Positions 21,754 to 35,965 of a DNA stretch of 64,000 nucleotides are shown one piece after another; positions within the stretch are counted from its first letter, which is position 1, and each line of letters starts with the position of its first letter. This DNA comes from Hypericum androsaemum (taxonomy: Eukaryota; Streptophyta; Magnoliopsida; Malpighiales; Hypericaceae): positions 10,591,592 through 10,655,591 of the forward strand of contig OZ023190.1 in NCBI GenBank assembly GCA_963995505.1, written 5' to 3'. Under the pieces are notes generated by a model that saw only the letters and a list, made by a program, of their open reading frames with translations, made no database searches and had not been told where the DNA came from. Both the position numbers and the translations under genes were made by a program.

Positions 21754-24700
21754 CTAGTCAAGTTTTGTGTATTCGAGGAGCATGTGCGGCGATCTGTATA
21801 TCTTAACCAACGTCCAGTATAGGACCTCTTCTACTTCAAGCTCGCCTTCCGCCCTTGCAGCGTAGATGTCTTCGCATATCGCCAACAACCTACGTCATTG
21901 ACCACGAGAAAGATTAGGGTGTGCGTCTTGAATGAGAAGAACACAAGTGCAACTGTAATCTGAGCAGTGGAAGGACCCATGTGATGTGGATAAAGAGTGC
22001 AAGGTTCTTCAAGCAGTTACCTGTCACAAGACGGAAGATTCTCGTATGGTATTCTCATTCTTATATCAGCACATTGTAGCCGTATAAACCGGCCAACTGC
22101 CAGGACAAAGGTGATGTAGAGACCCCAGATGCTGAACTTGCTTAGTGTATCACCAATGATGCCCTCTGAGGAAGCAAGTGAGCAAAAGGACATCAAATTC
22201 ATTGGATTTGACAGTCCCGAATAATGAGAAAAGAACTAATATGCCTCGTGCGGTTACTGGTTTACTCACGTGGTGTCTCCTCGGAAACAAAAACTGCCAT
22301 AGGTCCAGAAAACATGCCACAACCAGATGATGAGTCAATATCATGGAACGACCACCATTCTGGATTTCCACGATTCAGAACAAGATCACCACTTACCAGG
22401 ACCACCTGTACCATGCGACCACCGTTGCAAAAAATGAAGCTAAGAGCACTACTTCATAGACAAAAACATATGCGAAGCGGGAGGCTTACCGGCTGTTCAA
22501 GAGGCCGCACATCACCTGATCCGGTGACCCGTAAGTACCTTGGATACACATTATATATGGTGAAGCTGTTAGAACTACCATTTAGCACGCCCATTACATC
22601 CGAATAACTGGGCAGATCCTCGTCCTGAACTCTCAACTCGTATCTCACAACTTCTTTCCCTTTTGGTCTATCTCTTGTCAGTTGCCAGTAGAAAATGATA
22701 TCCATGCCCATATTAAGAGACATCATGTATCTCTCCTGGACCACTGGTGGGACAAGCCACAAGTTGCTAGCATCGGCTTGGCAGCATATCAACTGGACAT
22801 CCCTGTTGTTGTATGCACTTAAGTAGCCATTTGGATCTAAATCGTTATGCCCCTCTAGTTCATCATATGAGATCCTTTCACACAAAGTCGTCTCGAACAA
22901 TGTAAGCCTCCCACTGACTGTCCTCATATCAATCTTAATGCTGGCATCTTTGATGGGATTGGCTATATTTGTCGGATTACCACTGCTGTACATCTGCCCA
23001 TAGAACACACCTTAATATCGTAAGGAATGAGAAAACAACTACAAGCGCAAAGTTGAGGTTATTCCGCAGCAGCATGAGAATAACCTATACACAAATACTA
23101 TCCAAGAAAATTCTCCAGTATATATAAGAAGTAATACTAAACATTCAACAGGCACAGAACTTTCATGCTCGGTGATGAAATTCAAGAATTGACTCTCTTA
23201 CCAGCATAGGAGCCCATATAACACACATCAATACGAAAAATAAGCATATTCCATTGCAGAACTTGGTCATTTTTGTTTGCTTTTCCCCTTGCTTGTGCAT
23301 TGCTCTGTTCAAATCCGCGTCACATTTGACTAGAAACAAGCTGGCGTGCATATCTTCCAGCTACGACAAGAATCCCATGTCAGTTTCAACTTGAAAACAA
23401 CCTCGGTCAATTTACTCAACAATCAGCTTGTTAAAGTTGAGCACAAAATTCCAGAATGTTCTCTCAAATATACAGTTACTTAACACAGCAGTAATACAAG
23501 AATAACAGAAAGGTAAATGTTTTAGGTTGCACTTTACCAACCTTCAGCCAGTCATACATGGTCAAGGATGTAGTCGTGCAAGACCAGTCGAGAACACACC
23601 GCAACTCGTAAAGAAATGGCAAAGCTCTGTACATTCGGAAACCTAAGTAGTTAACACGTGAAATGCTACTTGTCAAAAACTGCCTATACAATGTGCTCTC
23701 ATGTGGTACGCCAAATCGAATTTGTACTGCTTGTAGTGCCAAGGAAATCGCTTTCGTCAGATATACAGCACGGAGAGCAAACTTTCCGGCATGATTCCGC
23801 TTTGTGTCAATGAACCAAGCATAAGATGTGACCGAGTAGGTGAAGAGAGAAAAATTGAATAGATAGAAGATGACTTTCCCTGTGGCAAATGAGCAAAGAT
23901 ATATGATGCGGTCGAGGACTATCAAGAAAAAGATCACCTGCAAGAAGAAACAAATAACTAATCCAGAAAATAGCCTGATGGAAACCTAGCAATGATATGG
24001 GCTGAGAAGTCAAGTTAAACAAACAGATTATGATCTAGCATCATTAATTGTGCGTCTACAGCGTCTCTGCTCGGACGCTTCTTTCAATAAATACTGGTCA
24101 ATTATCACTTTGATTTGCGAAAGTGCTTGTTTTCCCAAATGCATCAACTGAACAACACGATACGACAAAACAATACAAACCAAATGCGTTGCAAGGCTGA
24201 GCAGGTAGAGTATGTTCTAACCCAAATTTCAAGATTTGAAAGCTCGGCAACAAAAACCTTAAGGTAGATTAAATGACCTCATCCATGAAAAATGTGTCAT
24301 ATAAGCTTCTTGAAAACGTTGTTTAAGAGCTTACCATTAAGATAAAGACAAACTCTTTTGGGAATTGGTCCTCCAGCTGATAAACTTCAAGAAACTCCCT
24401 TTTATTCTTCATCACCGATTGGTAGAAAATGGCCACCAAAAAGAAAACAACCAAATCTGCACAGAATACATAGGCATAGAGGTCTACTTCCCTTTTCCCT
24501 CCACCAATCACAGAAATTACCGAATACGGGAATCCTACATGCCTGAGGATGCCAGCGCGTTCACCTTCAAGAATCTCGGTTGCTACATCTGCAGCTGGAG
24601 TAAGAGACTGGTATGATTCTGCATCCTTACACTCTTTCAAAGGAGCTGCATATAGCACCTCAAAAACAACCAGGCAGACGGAGGCATTATCCGGACTTCT

Positions 24701-27700
24701 TTCAATACTCTGCACACGAACACTGCTAGCAAGGTCCAAATGGCTCGAACGTTTTTCCTGGCACCTCTTATCATGCACTATTTTCAACATTTTGTTGATT
24801 CCTGAAGTGATCCTGTCGGGCTGAATGCCATCCTCAGGCCATGAACCAACTTTCATCGATAGCTGAACAAAGTAAGGTGGGGTTTCTGCTCCCTGTGTCA
24901 GAGACTTCCAGTACCTCGAGAGACTTCTAACTGTCAGATCCACAAAATGTTTAGCAGAAAAAATTACCCCCTCTATTCTCCTTGCATATCTCCTCTCTGC
25001 ATGTTCCTCGGATTTGTTTCTTCTGTCTCTGTGACTTTGTTTACTACTTGTCCATTTACTGTCTCTGGTAGTTATAGAGGTTTGCAAAAGGGTAAACAGA
25101 TAAACCAGAAAAAGAGGCCAGTTGCTGATTACGAAAGATGACTTGATTTTATGTGCAGGAAATCCTAATTCCTGAAGCAAACTCATAGTAAATGCCATCC
25201 CACACTGCTGGATGACGATTTGATATATGTACTGAACCGATATACACCCCTCGGTATAAACCAACATAATAAACCAGAAGAGGTTTTTTGGACCCGTGTT
25301 GATGCAGAGAGCATAAAGAAAGAGAACTGCAGGGTACACCATTGAGTACAGACTGAAGTTCCATAAGAACACTAGAAAGAAGCAACAGTAACAAACTACG
25401 TCATTGTTTGATTGCATTTTGACCCACATGTAGCGAAGGATCATCCCCATCTGCTGATATGCATTGTCAGAGATAGTCTGTTCAGCTTCAGAGGCAAAGG
25501 AAAATGTCCGATCTGCTGTCTGATTAAGTTCAATGATACTGTTAATATTCTCAATGTCATAGTATACCTCATCGTCAGATGAGTCATATTCAGCATCAGA
25601 AAATTCATGCTTTATGTTAAAGAAATTGACAATAGAAGTGACACCCATCTTACAAAGTGACCGTGCTTCAGATACCCCGTCGGAGAAAAGGTGCATTGCT
25701 GAGGAAAATGGTTTTTTCTTGACCTGCACCCTTTTTATTTCAGTTTTGTCATCAACCACATTATCATGGAAGGCAGCTTTACGTTTACGGCTAGGAATGA
25801 CACCATAAGATAAATCTAGTGAATGTTTTCTTGAAGCCAGCAATGAACATTCACCGCCATCACTTTCCGGAGATTCCAATATATCAAAAGGAAATATAAA
25901 TTCAGAGCTCAAGTGAAAAGACTGACTTTTCATCTGATCCTCTTCTGGCCGTGCGGAGTTTCTTCTCTTGCTTCTAGCACCTTCGCTTTCATTAGCATTG
26001 CCATACGTTGTACCAATAGTCATGTTATGAAGCAGGGTTTGAAGGTTGAGCATCTCCGATTTCATTTTTTCCACCTGCAGATTGCGCAGACGTTTCTCTT
26101 CTCTGGACTTGCGTAGCTCTTGCAAGTGAGCAGTCTTCCAAGCAGCCTTGTTCTCTTGTTCACGCACAAACATGCTAATCTGTTCGGCTTCCAGATACTC
26201 GGAGACATAGTCAAATTCCTCAGATGAGAACATGTATGATTGCAGAGATACCAGCATATAGATGACAATCTCTACCAGTGCAGATCTTGAAGTGATTCTG
26301 AAACCATAATCGTACTTGTAGAACCCAATGGTTTCACTTATATAATCACTCATTCCACATTCTCCCTCACAAGAACTTCCCACGAAAGGGGACTGATAAG
26401 CTAGAGAAAGGACAATCACGGCAAAGTTGTACATGCGAAGGAATTTGAAAATTTTGTTCTTCTTCTTTAGAATCTGAAGCCTCATGCGAAAGAACAATAA
26501 AGCGAAACCAAGGTACCCAAGATGCAGAATGTCAAACTCGAGTGTACCAGTGATTAAAACTAAAGTCAGAACAAGATCTAGCAAGTGGCAATAACTATAA
26601 AGCCTTGCGTAGTCCAGGAATGTCCATAATAATTTTGTTTTGGTTGAAAGGTCATTGAGATATGCTTTCTTGTATTGAGACGACAGCTTCTGGTACTTCC
26701 TTGCTGCTGAGACGCTGGAAAAGTGGTCAGCGCGAAGTTTGAAACATGCGAGAGCAAAGACTACATAATAGCTGATAAGCATTCTTGGATCATCCAGAAT
26801 GATTCCTGTAGAAAAAAACACAAAACTGGAGTATCATTCCATCTTGAAGAAAACTTGGTAGACATTATTCCGGAGTCACATGAACTTGAAACAAAAATGC
26901 ACAAGTTTCAATGGCATTGTTTGCAAGCACAATAGCTCATGATGATAACTACTCACTAGCTGCTACCTCCGAGGCATTTTTCCTGAAACTAGACAAATAT
27001 AAAATCAATTTAACCGATAAAGAAAGTGCACGTGCTTTATGCATCCTTGACTACAAAGCTTTTAAAATTTCAACGACACATTGCAGTAGAAAAATGCATA
27101 GAATACTACAGTTTTTGGGAAACATGAATCCTCTTTTCCATCTGAACATACCAAACCAACATTTTTTGCAGTGGTCAAAGTATTGCTGAGAGCTTCTCCA
27201 ACAGTCTCTGCAAGGCACGGATATACCGCCCGAGTCCTGTTGCTTCAAAGATGTCATGTCCAACCAAATAGCCAGGTATTCAAGGATGAATGTCAAACCA
27301 AATAAGGTCACAAATACAGGCCACCACCTCCGAATGACAGGTCGAGGTAAAATAATGCAAGCAGCAAGTGATGTAACATATAGCAGAGATACAGAATTCA
27401 GCACAGCGAAGCTGGTAAGAAGCAACACAACCATGTTTATCTCAAGGCCATAAACACTAAACATATTTTCCGCCCAAAACCTTAAAAATAATTTTGCTGC
27501 AGTTATCTGCAGGTGAAATCTCTCTTTTCTCATCATATGCATCCGCTTTCTGTTGCCCTTACGACCCTCTTTAGAATTTCCTAAGATATATGATTGTTTG
27601 CCCTTGTTGTTTCCTTCAAAGCCTCCAACATCAGATGGAATATTTTCCTTAACTTGGAAGACAAGAGAGCTTAAGAACGGCCATGAATAGCTTCTACCTT

Positions 27701-30700
27701 CCATTTTTCTTTGTACCGTGGAGTTTGCATCTCCAGCTAGCTTACTCTCGTCAATTTCTGTATCTAATGTACGACTTGGTGCTTCATCAACGCAAAACAG
27801 TGGACAAAGCTCCTCCCATTTTCCTGGACTTCTATCACTATGCTTCAGGTTCTTCAACCAGAAGAAGACGTTGTACTGAAATGAGCATGAAGCAATTACT
27901 AACACTTTTCCTCTTAGGCCTGATTCTAAACCCAGAAAACCAGGCTCGTATAGTCTTAGACCCAGGAGAATGGACAGCTGGTAGTGCTTTTGGCCAGGGA
28001 ACATTTCAACATGTTCACCCCATAGCTGGAAAAGATACTCAACCATCAGAAGAAATCCTGAATACAACATAAACATCCTTGAACTGATCCAAGAAGACTT
28101 TGGCAAAGTGGCAGAAACAACCAAGCCACAAACATAGATAAACCCCATCGCGCTTAACGGAGAAAGAGACGCATAGAGCACAGCAATGTTTAGGATCTTA
28201 TCACAATGGATGATTGAAAGGCGCTTCATCAAAGAAAAAGAACTAAATTCTGATTGATCATCATCAACAAGCGGCAAGTGCTTACTTTGTCGCCTCTCAT
28301 AGCTGTATAGTTGCATGACAACCAAAATGGCAAGGGAATTCCAAACATTTCCCAAAACTGTAGCATCTTGGTTGTATCCAGAGACAGAAGTAATATCGAT
28401 CCTCGTAGACAACCATGTTCGATAGAAGGAGAAGACACTCAAACCATAAATCATAATGAATGCCAATACTGAATAGATCTTCAGTGGTAGCCAAAGCCTA
28501 TTTTTTGTCTTTCCCAGAAGCTGTCTTCCATTTATCCATAGTAGAAGGAAGAATATGTATCCAGATGACATCAGATTTGGTCGAACTGTGTACACAGTGA
28601 TCAGAATTGTCAGAGAAGCGATGTATGTTCCACATGACCGATACAACCTGAGAAATTTCTGGCTTATTGCACTCAAATATGAGGCAACTCTTCCCTCTGA
28701 AGATAAAGCAGAGAAATAACAGTTAGAATCAAAACCATTTTAGTACAAACTTAAAGCTTTTGATTATCAAGTAATGGCTTCTTTTTATTCTTAAAAAAGA
28801 GTCTCAAGTCATTGCATGAGTGGCTAGATTAAGGAACTAGAGTTGAATGTGTTCCAATTATGTTAGTATCAAAGTCTACAGAGGGTAATCGGGTATGCAA
28901 CATTGTGGTCTGAGTTTCATCAGAGACTTATTCGGATAGGACAATGTAATGTCCTCTCAATGGATACTAGGCCAAAGACTTTTTAGAACCACTAGAAAAT
29001 ATTAATCCCTCTATCCAAGATAAGTTGGAAGGTGAACAACCGAAAACTGGCACATATTGATTTGATAATAATCTTTTTTTTTATGGACATGAAGAAGTGT
29101 AACAGAGAACAACAAAGTTCCATTAAGATAATGCAATCTATGTTACAAAATCCAAATCTGTTTTCAGGAAGGAAAAATTTTCTAAAATAAGAACATGTGG
29201 TGACAGTAATTGAACTTTTGAGATTAAAATCTAGAACCAAAAAATAAAACAAGTATTTATGCTTAAATTCTTAGTTGGCTGGCCCTAAAACTGGGTAAAA
29301 TGAAGGGCATACCCAGTTCCACCACATTCAAGCAACCTCACCCAGAAATTAAGTTGCAACCAAAGAATTTCAAAATCAGAGGAACTTTTCAAACAAAAAA
29401 GTTCTGAAGTAATGCTGAATGAGGCATACCATGAAGCGTGTTGTCGTGTTTATCCTTGGATCTAGAAGTATATACTGACAATATAACCGACTTCATCAAA
29501 CCGGCCTTTAAGATGCTAAATCCAACTGGAGGGCAGGGTGTATGTTGAATAATTGCTGAAAATGATGAAAGCATTCCCAATCCATGATTTTGCAGGGTAC
29601 AGAAACATGCCAGCGCTGCTATCTTCAATAAATCACCAGTAGTGGCTTGTTCAATAAAACCTGCAAACACTCAAGAAGAGAGGAACTTACATGCATGTAT
29701 CCAAGTGACCTCACACAGGGCTTATGCATTAAGTGACAGATCAAATATGGAGTAAGAATGAAACTGAGAACTGTTTTACCTAATTGAAAAAGAATTTCCT
29801 TCGCGAGTGAAGCTTTCTGTTCCAAAATATTTAAGACCACTTTAAATCGAAGGACATAGAGTAGCGCAAAATGCATCTCGCATAAAAGAACCAAGACCTG
29901 GCGCATCTTCCAGCTGATGTTGTGGCTTAAAAGGTACTTCATAAAGAAAACAACTGATGCATGAAACAGAAGCTGCCAAGATTTAGAACACTGTAACAAA
30001 TTAAAGTTTTTGGAAAATATCCCATACAATCTCACTTTGTCGGACAATTGACAATTTCTTACTATATACAGAATGAATGAATCCAGGCTTGAGTGCTACA
30101 AGAAATATCAGCACCAGAGCTATTGCACGGGAGATTTTACGAAGGCCCCATGCTATAGTTGCAACTATTAGTACTTCTGTTTCTTCCCTGTCTGACATGG
30201 CAAGGAAAAAATGGTCTCTAATTTAGTTTGTATGTCTTCAAAAGTAAAGAACCAAGTCAATATCAAGAAAACCTGTTATTTTTCTGGACTAGTTCATGTC
30301 CTCACCTTCAGAAATGAAATTATCATTTGTAAATTGCCTCTCCCCATCAGACAAGTACACGAAAACAGAGTTGTTTACAAGATTGACTAAGGAAACAAGA
30401 ACACCAAGACCAAATTGTGCTAGTAGATAGAATCCAGGAGTCGAGTAGTGCCACAAACCAATAGTTTCCCAAATCTGCATATCCTGCGAAAGCATTCCAA
30501 CAAGTAGCTTAGTAATGTAGAAAAGGGTTACAAATAATGCAAAATGAATCCCATGGGACCCAAATACCTGTAATACTTTCTTGTCTAGAACTGTGAATGC
30601 CACATTGAAGACATAGGTGCTAGCCGTCCATAGCAAAATGAACACTAGAAGCAATCCATTCAAGTGGTGCAAGTGGAACAACGAAGGGAAGGCATAAAGA

Positions 30701-33700
30701 ATATAGCCAACGTAAGCAAGCAGCCCAAATGCACAAACGCTTGCAAAGTGGAAACTCCAAAATGATAAAGCGAGCAATGAAATCTGTCACAAAGTAAGTT
30801 GTACAGTTAAAAAAGAGGAAATAATGGTGGCAGGCTTATCAAGAGAGTTTTCATCAAGTTCATGAGCCATTAGAAAGCACAATAGCAATAATAAAGGAAT
30901 TAAAGAGCAATATATGACTCCACCTAGACAAATGTCCTGAAGACAATCTTTTGGGATACATCTCAATCAACTGCTGATTTTCATCAAGACACTTGCATGC
31001 TCGGGTACATCTCAATCAACTGCTGATTTTTGGATGGTAGTGAGTTTTGCCTGATTGGAACAATCTTTTGGGGGAGGTATATGTATTGTGATAGGGCTGT
31101 GTATCTTGGTGTAATGAATAACTTGACGGATAATGATGATTATCTATTTAGATTATATCATGATTGTGGACTTATGTTACAAGATGGTGGGTTGACCAAA
31201 AGGAAAGAAGGGGGCAACCAAGACAGAACATCCAAAATGAAATACTCTCAAACCATAAGCATCTTCTAATCAAGCGTGAAACAGAAAGCATTAAAAAAAT
31301 AGAATCGGGTTTTAAGATGATGTACTGTCTTTGAAGTTTGAATATCCTCATAAATGCATGGAATTAATTTTATTTTCCAGCATCAGATACATTCGAAAAT
31401 ACATTTTGCCAATGTGGAAATCCATGTGAAAGCAAGCGAAGCATGCAGACTATAAAATTTAAGTTCTCCTTAAAAGAATAAAAATTAAGTTGGTTGAAAG
31501 GATCTAGAAGACAGATCAAGTAATAAACATACCGGGAACCCATAAGTGAAAAAATTCACACTAAAAGTTCGAAAAACAGCTCGTCTCAACAGGACATTTG
31601 TGTGCCTTACACCGGATCTACAATGTGAGAGAAATCATCAGAAGAAAATCAGTCACTTCAAAATCAAAGAGAAATAGAAATCAATAATTTACCTGGATTG
31701 ATGAATGAGGAACGAATGCTTTGGCGGAAGCAGTGGCTCAGTCAAAGTGCTCTCTCTGGTCGACATGATAAAATCCATTTCCATTAAATCACATCTAATC
31801 CAAGACAGCTGTGCTATGCAAGAAGGGAAAAAAGACAATGAGTTTATCGAAATTAATTTTTCTTAAGAATAATTAAATGCCTATATGCAACAAGCAAAAG
31901 GCAAAAAAAAAACTCCATTTCTGAGATCTGGATTTCATATCTAACAAGGAAAACAGTGGTGGGTACTTTGACACTGTGCTTTCACAGAAGTTGTGCATGC
32001 CATTACTTGAGCATTTCTTTATCATCTCATATTCTTTGGTGATCTCCTGCTTTCTTTGGCAATATGACGCCAAACTACGAACTTCGGATTGTGGAAGAAG
32101 GAATTAGCCAGTGAGGAGAGTATCCATGAGAACGAAACTAAAGATACTGTAGATTCAAGCCAAAGCAAGACACATGCTCACCGTGATGTAAAAGAATAGC
32201 AGCGATACGCTCGAGCATATTTCAGACCATTCTGATCGTGTGGATAGTTTATGTAGACCAATGAAAGAAGCAACCCAATCAATTGTTCCAGAAAACTCGA
32301 TAGGCAATTGATACACATACAATAGGGCAATGTTGACGCCTGCGTATATCAGAAGGCACCTCGACCACCTTCAAACGCATAGAACTGCTTCACATCAGTA
32401 AGTTTGACTTTCATTCCCCAAAACAAAACCAGTATCAGCCAGGCAACAGTCGACGCATAGATACATACCGGTAAAGGCCAAGAAAGTTACTTGTTAAAGA
32501 CCAATTGATAAGCCCAATACAACTGCAGATGAAAAATGGGAAAGATGTCCAAGATGGTCGACTGATGCCTACTGCCAGCCGTAAGGCAGGCAATGAGAAG
32601 TAGCATAAAACTCTCAGATGAGAACCTTCATATAAAAAAGGCAATGGCTAATTTAGAAAGAGCAGGAAAATATACGTCCTTCACCACCTATTAAACTAGA
32701 AAATTAAGTGGTACAAAAAATTTCTCACAATTTCTGCATATCATCCCAAGATCATCTTCTTAGTTAGTGAACTCATCTACAGAACAGAAATATAAGGCTC
32801 CAGTCAATCGTGACACACCTATCTGTTTAAGAGAAGAATACAGATGCCGCAGCCAAGATGTTCTCCACAAATCTGAGCCATATCTACTCCATCGGATCTC
32901 TATTGCTGCAACAGAAGCCTTCAAAATTTGAAGAAGCAAAAAGTATTTCACATCCGGCGAGTTCCAAGACTGAACACTGCGGCACCAAGTCAGTCATATC
33001 ATTGCTGTTTGCTTTCAATGGACTTCTTCATGGGTAGATAACCATTTACCACCCAAAATAGCAAAGGAAAATATTTTCAAGATCATACCCTATGAAACCG
33101 ATTTTCTCAGCCCACTCAGCACCAGCAGCAGTCCATTGATCTCCTTTAACAGCCCGAACAAAATGAAATATAGCATTTGAAAGTACAGCCAGCGAGGAAA
33201 TGACTAGCGTACACCATGAAATCAGAGATCGCCTCCTCGATCGCAAGCCTATATAAACCCATAATATTCAAGTGATATAATAATTCGGTAGGTCACCAGC
33301 CGATAAGCAAAGAAAATCAGTTTAGCTTTCAATTATCAAAATGAAAATGAATATTTTGTTCCGGGAGTGCTGCAAACATCTGTAGCTTATGCGCATAAAG
33401 GTACTTGTACCAGTGTCACCTGGCGCTGGACGACCAAACTTCAATATTGAAGCGTTCATTGTTTTGACCTTGATTATATCCTTTAAATATTTTTATAAAC
33501 ATTCATACTATATGTGGTTGCTCCAAACCAACTTTTGTTGCAGAACCAAGATACAGAAGTGAAGAGTGACAAAGCTGTTGGATTGAGATGTAACATAGCA
33601 GCTTACCAATTTTTGGAGCATTGTACTGAACATACAAAAATGATAGCAAATCAGCCAGAGATATCAAGCTCCAATTGAGTATAGCAGCTGACAAACAAGG

Positions 33701-34143
33701 GAGGAGAAGAAGAAAAGGTTACACGCATTACAATAGGAATGAGTAGTTCAAAAACAAAGACGACATGACAGACCTGCAACTACATTCAATCGTGTTTTCT
33801 GTTTAGTTGCCTTCGTAATAAAAACATAATCCTTCTCCAAGTGTTAATGGGTAGTAGCATTCTATCCTTAAACTTCTAACAGGGTAAACAAGTATAACCA
33901 TGGCGTGAATTAAAGGTGGTAAGGCTACTTCATGATGGAAACACAAACCAACAACTTCCATGTTAACAATTCTTGCAACAAAATTTTCGAAGACGAATCG
34001 ATGCAACTAAGAAAAAAACCAGGTAAAGCTATCAACTTTATTTTCCTTATCCAACTTTGATTATAGTATAATGCAGAGGTGAGGAGGGGAAAACCTGACA
34101 ACAACAGCATTGGCAATATGAACCCACTTAGGAGCTTCCCCAT
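21754..34143 (-). CDS. PIEZO: PIEZO mechanosensitive ion channel
   Basis: Large mechanically gated cation channel of the PIEZO family; plant members act in vacuolar or plasma membranes. I resolved 21 exons with GT-AG introns: 34143-34095, 33687-33607, 33248-33089, 32976-32819, 32625-32469, 32368-32182, 31808-31693, 31617-31533, 30783-30568, 30483-30306, 30191-30063, 29953-29780, 29660-29430, 28696-27152, 26805-24335, 23937-23542, 23360-23202, 22993-22490, 22405-22270, 22165-22021, 21889-21754. They sum to 7,413 bases, exactly 2,471 codons with stop, close to the ~2,480 residues of plant PIEZO, with phase kept at every junction and no internal stop. Many membrane helices are visible. A coiled-coil-like basic stretch lies near residues 1360-1420, and the C-terminal pore/cap region contains NLWLVPPVVQERYMM near 2243, then a final helix SKFSIWGLYITFVLAVGRF. 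The start ATG at 34143 opens a short hydrophobic first exon. It appears intact. Confidence 0.96.
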
Positions 34144-34775
34144 TGCAATCTCCCTTTCCAACATATATATATTAAAAAAAAAAAAAGACCCCACTGTTAT
34201 CACCAATCCACCATTCCCATCAAATCTTTAGACAAGACAAGGAATACCCATCTGGGTAAATTCCCTGCAGAACACATTCCCTTTCTTCCCACCAGCATTG
34301 GATCCGGAGAAATTCGCAAAAGGGTTTCCTTAATTAGGAAAAAAGGGAAATGCCCATATCAACCCACGTCTCAAATCACAATCTGGAGGGAAAAAGATCA
34401 AGTCTTTAGGGAAGGGGGATTGACATTGTAAAGCCCTCGACTTTAAACCGGGAAATCGAGAGTACACAAAGGTGACATCTTTTTCTTCCCCTTATCGACC
34501 AAACAAACAAACCTATGAAAAAAAAAAAGAGGAAAATGAGACCAGACATCAGATTTATAAAACCCATGTTTCTCGCGCCTAAGATTCCTAAGTGCTGTTT
34601 GGTAAAATTGATATGTCTTGTCTGGTTTCCTACTACCTTTTATTTTTGGCTTTTTTTCGGTGTCCAGTTTTAGTTGGGAGCCAAACATATATATTTATGG
34701 CGTGATTTTTATGCTATTTATTCAAATTAGCGCAATTATAAGTATAAATATTATGTTTTAGAAAATTAAATCAAT
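34144..34775. promoter_or_regulatory. Probable PIEZO leader and promoter region
   Basis: This is the only non-repeat sequence between the PIEZO start codon and the tRNA gene. I see no unambiguous TATA box at a fixed distance, so the transcription start is not placed. The ORF-like stretch at 34443-34688 is unsupported. Confidence 0.35.
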
Positions 34776-34848
34776 GGGGATGTAGCTCATATGGTAGAGC
34801 GCTCGCTTCGCATGCGAGAGGCACGGGGTTCGATTCCCCGCATCTCCA
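34776..34848 (+). tRNA. tRNA-Ala (anticodon CGC)
   Basis: A 73-base cloverleaf: the acceptor stem GGGGATG pairs with CATCTCC (one G-U), the D arm is GCTC...GAGC, the anticodon stem CTCGC/GCGAG encloses loop TTCGCAT with anticodon CGC (reads GCG, alanine), and the T arm CGGGG/CCCCG encloses TTCGATT. Discriminator base is A. The internal promoter boxes are present (A box around TAGCTCATATGG, B box GGTTCGATTCC). There is no intron. Confidence 0.96.
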
Positions 34849-34853
34849 TTACC

Positions 34854-34858
34854 TTTTT
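34854..34858 (+). terminator. Pol III T-run terminator of tRNA-Ala
   Basis: TTTTT begins five bases after the tRNA 3' end, the usual RNA polymerase III stop signal. A second T-run follows closely. Confidence 0.75.
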
Positions 34859-34859
34859 A

Positions 34860-35739
34860 TCTTTTCACAGCGCCGACCTCCTTTTCTTCTCTAGAAGTTT
34901 TCTCCTCTGTGTGCTTTTTTTTCCCCAATAATTGGAACGAAACAATAGGACAAAATTATTTTTTAAAATTATTTTTAAATTAATTAATATTTAAAAATAT
35001 ATATATTTATTTAGAAATAATTTTATGAAAATTTTGAAATAATTAATAATAAATTTTTAAAAATATATTAGTTATTATATATGAGTTATCAATTCAGAGA
35101 CATTATCATTTTTTTATAATTTTGAGAGATTATGATTTTATATAATATTATTTTACAGGTTTTAGTGTATCTACTTACGTTGATAAAAAAAAAGAGAGAG
35201 TTTCGGTCACGTCTTGTGACGACACCCTCCATCATCTAACCCAAACTTTTATCGTTCCATTGGAGAAAAAAATTTCTCTTGAAAAAAGATCTTAAACAGT
35301 TTAAAATTGACCTGGAAAATCCTAACACAAAAATTGAAAAAAGAATGATTCCTAAAAAACTTAAAAAAAACTAAATTGGCATCTTTCAACTGAAAAAGCT
35401 ATTAATTACTTTTAAAAAACAAAATAAAACTTATATTAATTATTAGAATCATACAAAAGAAGCTCAATAACCTCAATATGAGGATGATGTACTATGTTTC
35501 CCAATATATGTCAAAACACTCATTTTAGGGTCATTTTCACGTGTTATCGTCTATGTTTGTGTCTTCGAGTCCTTGAAATGGGCGATTTTTCCTCTATTTC
35601 TATTTTGCATGAGCATGAGCGGTTTGGAACGCGTTACGGACAAAAACGGTCGGAAAGAGGAGAAAACGCAAAGGAATCAAAGAAAGTGTTGAACGGCAGA
35701 ATTAGGCGACAGCTTTTGTGCCAACCTTGCGTCAACAAC
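34860..35739. other. AT-rich intergenic DNA
   Basis: Nothing recognisable. The frame at 35494-35793 overlaps the end of the DUF4283 relic in the opposite direction and is probably chance. Confidence 0.4.
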
Positions 35740-35965
35740 AATCCTCTGAATGTAGAGTATAATAGTTGTCTGAATTGGGCCCCACTAACTTAGCAATATT
35801 CTTTGTGGTGAAGTTTGGAGGGAGACCATAGATTTGGACCCAAAAACTAGAGATTGCGAACTTCACTTCAGACCAGTATAGGTGTAATTGCCACTCTTTA
35901 AAGACCTACTAGTGGTCTGCAATCGACCACGGGGTACCCTCCCAAACTATCTTTTTGGTACCGCA
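35740..35965 (-). pseudogene. DUF4283 (LINE ORF1-like) relic
   Basis: The minus strand reads WEGTPWSIADH, two stop codons (complement of about 35911-35916), then VFKEWQLHLYWSEVKF, FWVQIYGLPPNFTTKN and IAKLVGP. This is the conserved order of the DUF4283 domain found in the first ORF of plant L1-type LINEs and related zinc-knuckle proteins ('xGxPW...KxW.P......FWVQ.xGLP'). It is truncated on both sides and contains stops, so it is dead. It is more decayed than, and separate from, the LINE at 37121-39971. Confidence 0.7.

Noticed and set aside
29389..31269. Small frames extending past PIEZO exon borders
   Set aside because: They read through splice donors into introns. Exon phases and family similarity define the real boundaries.
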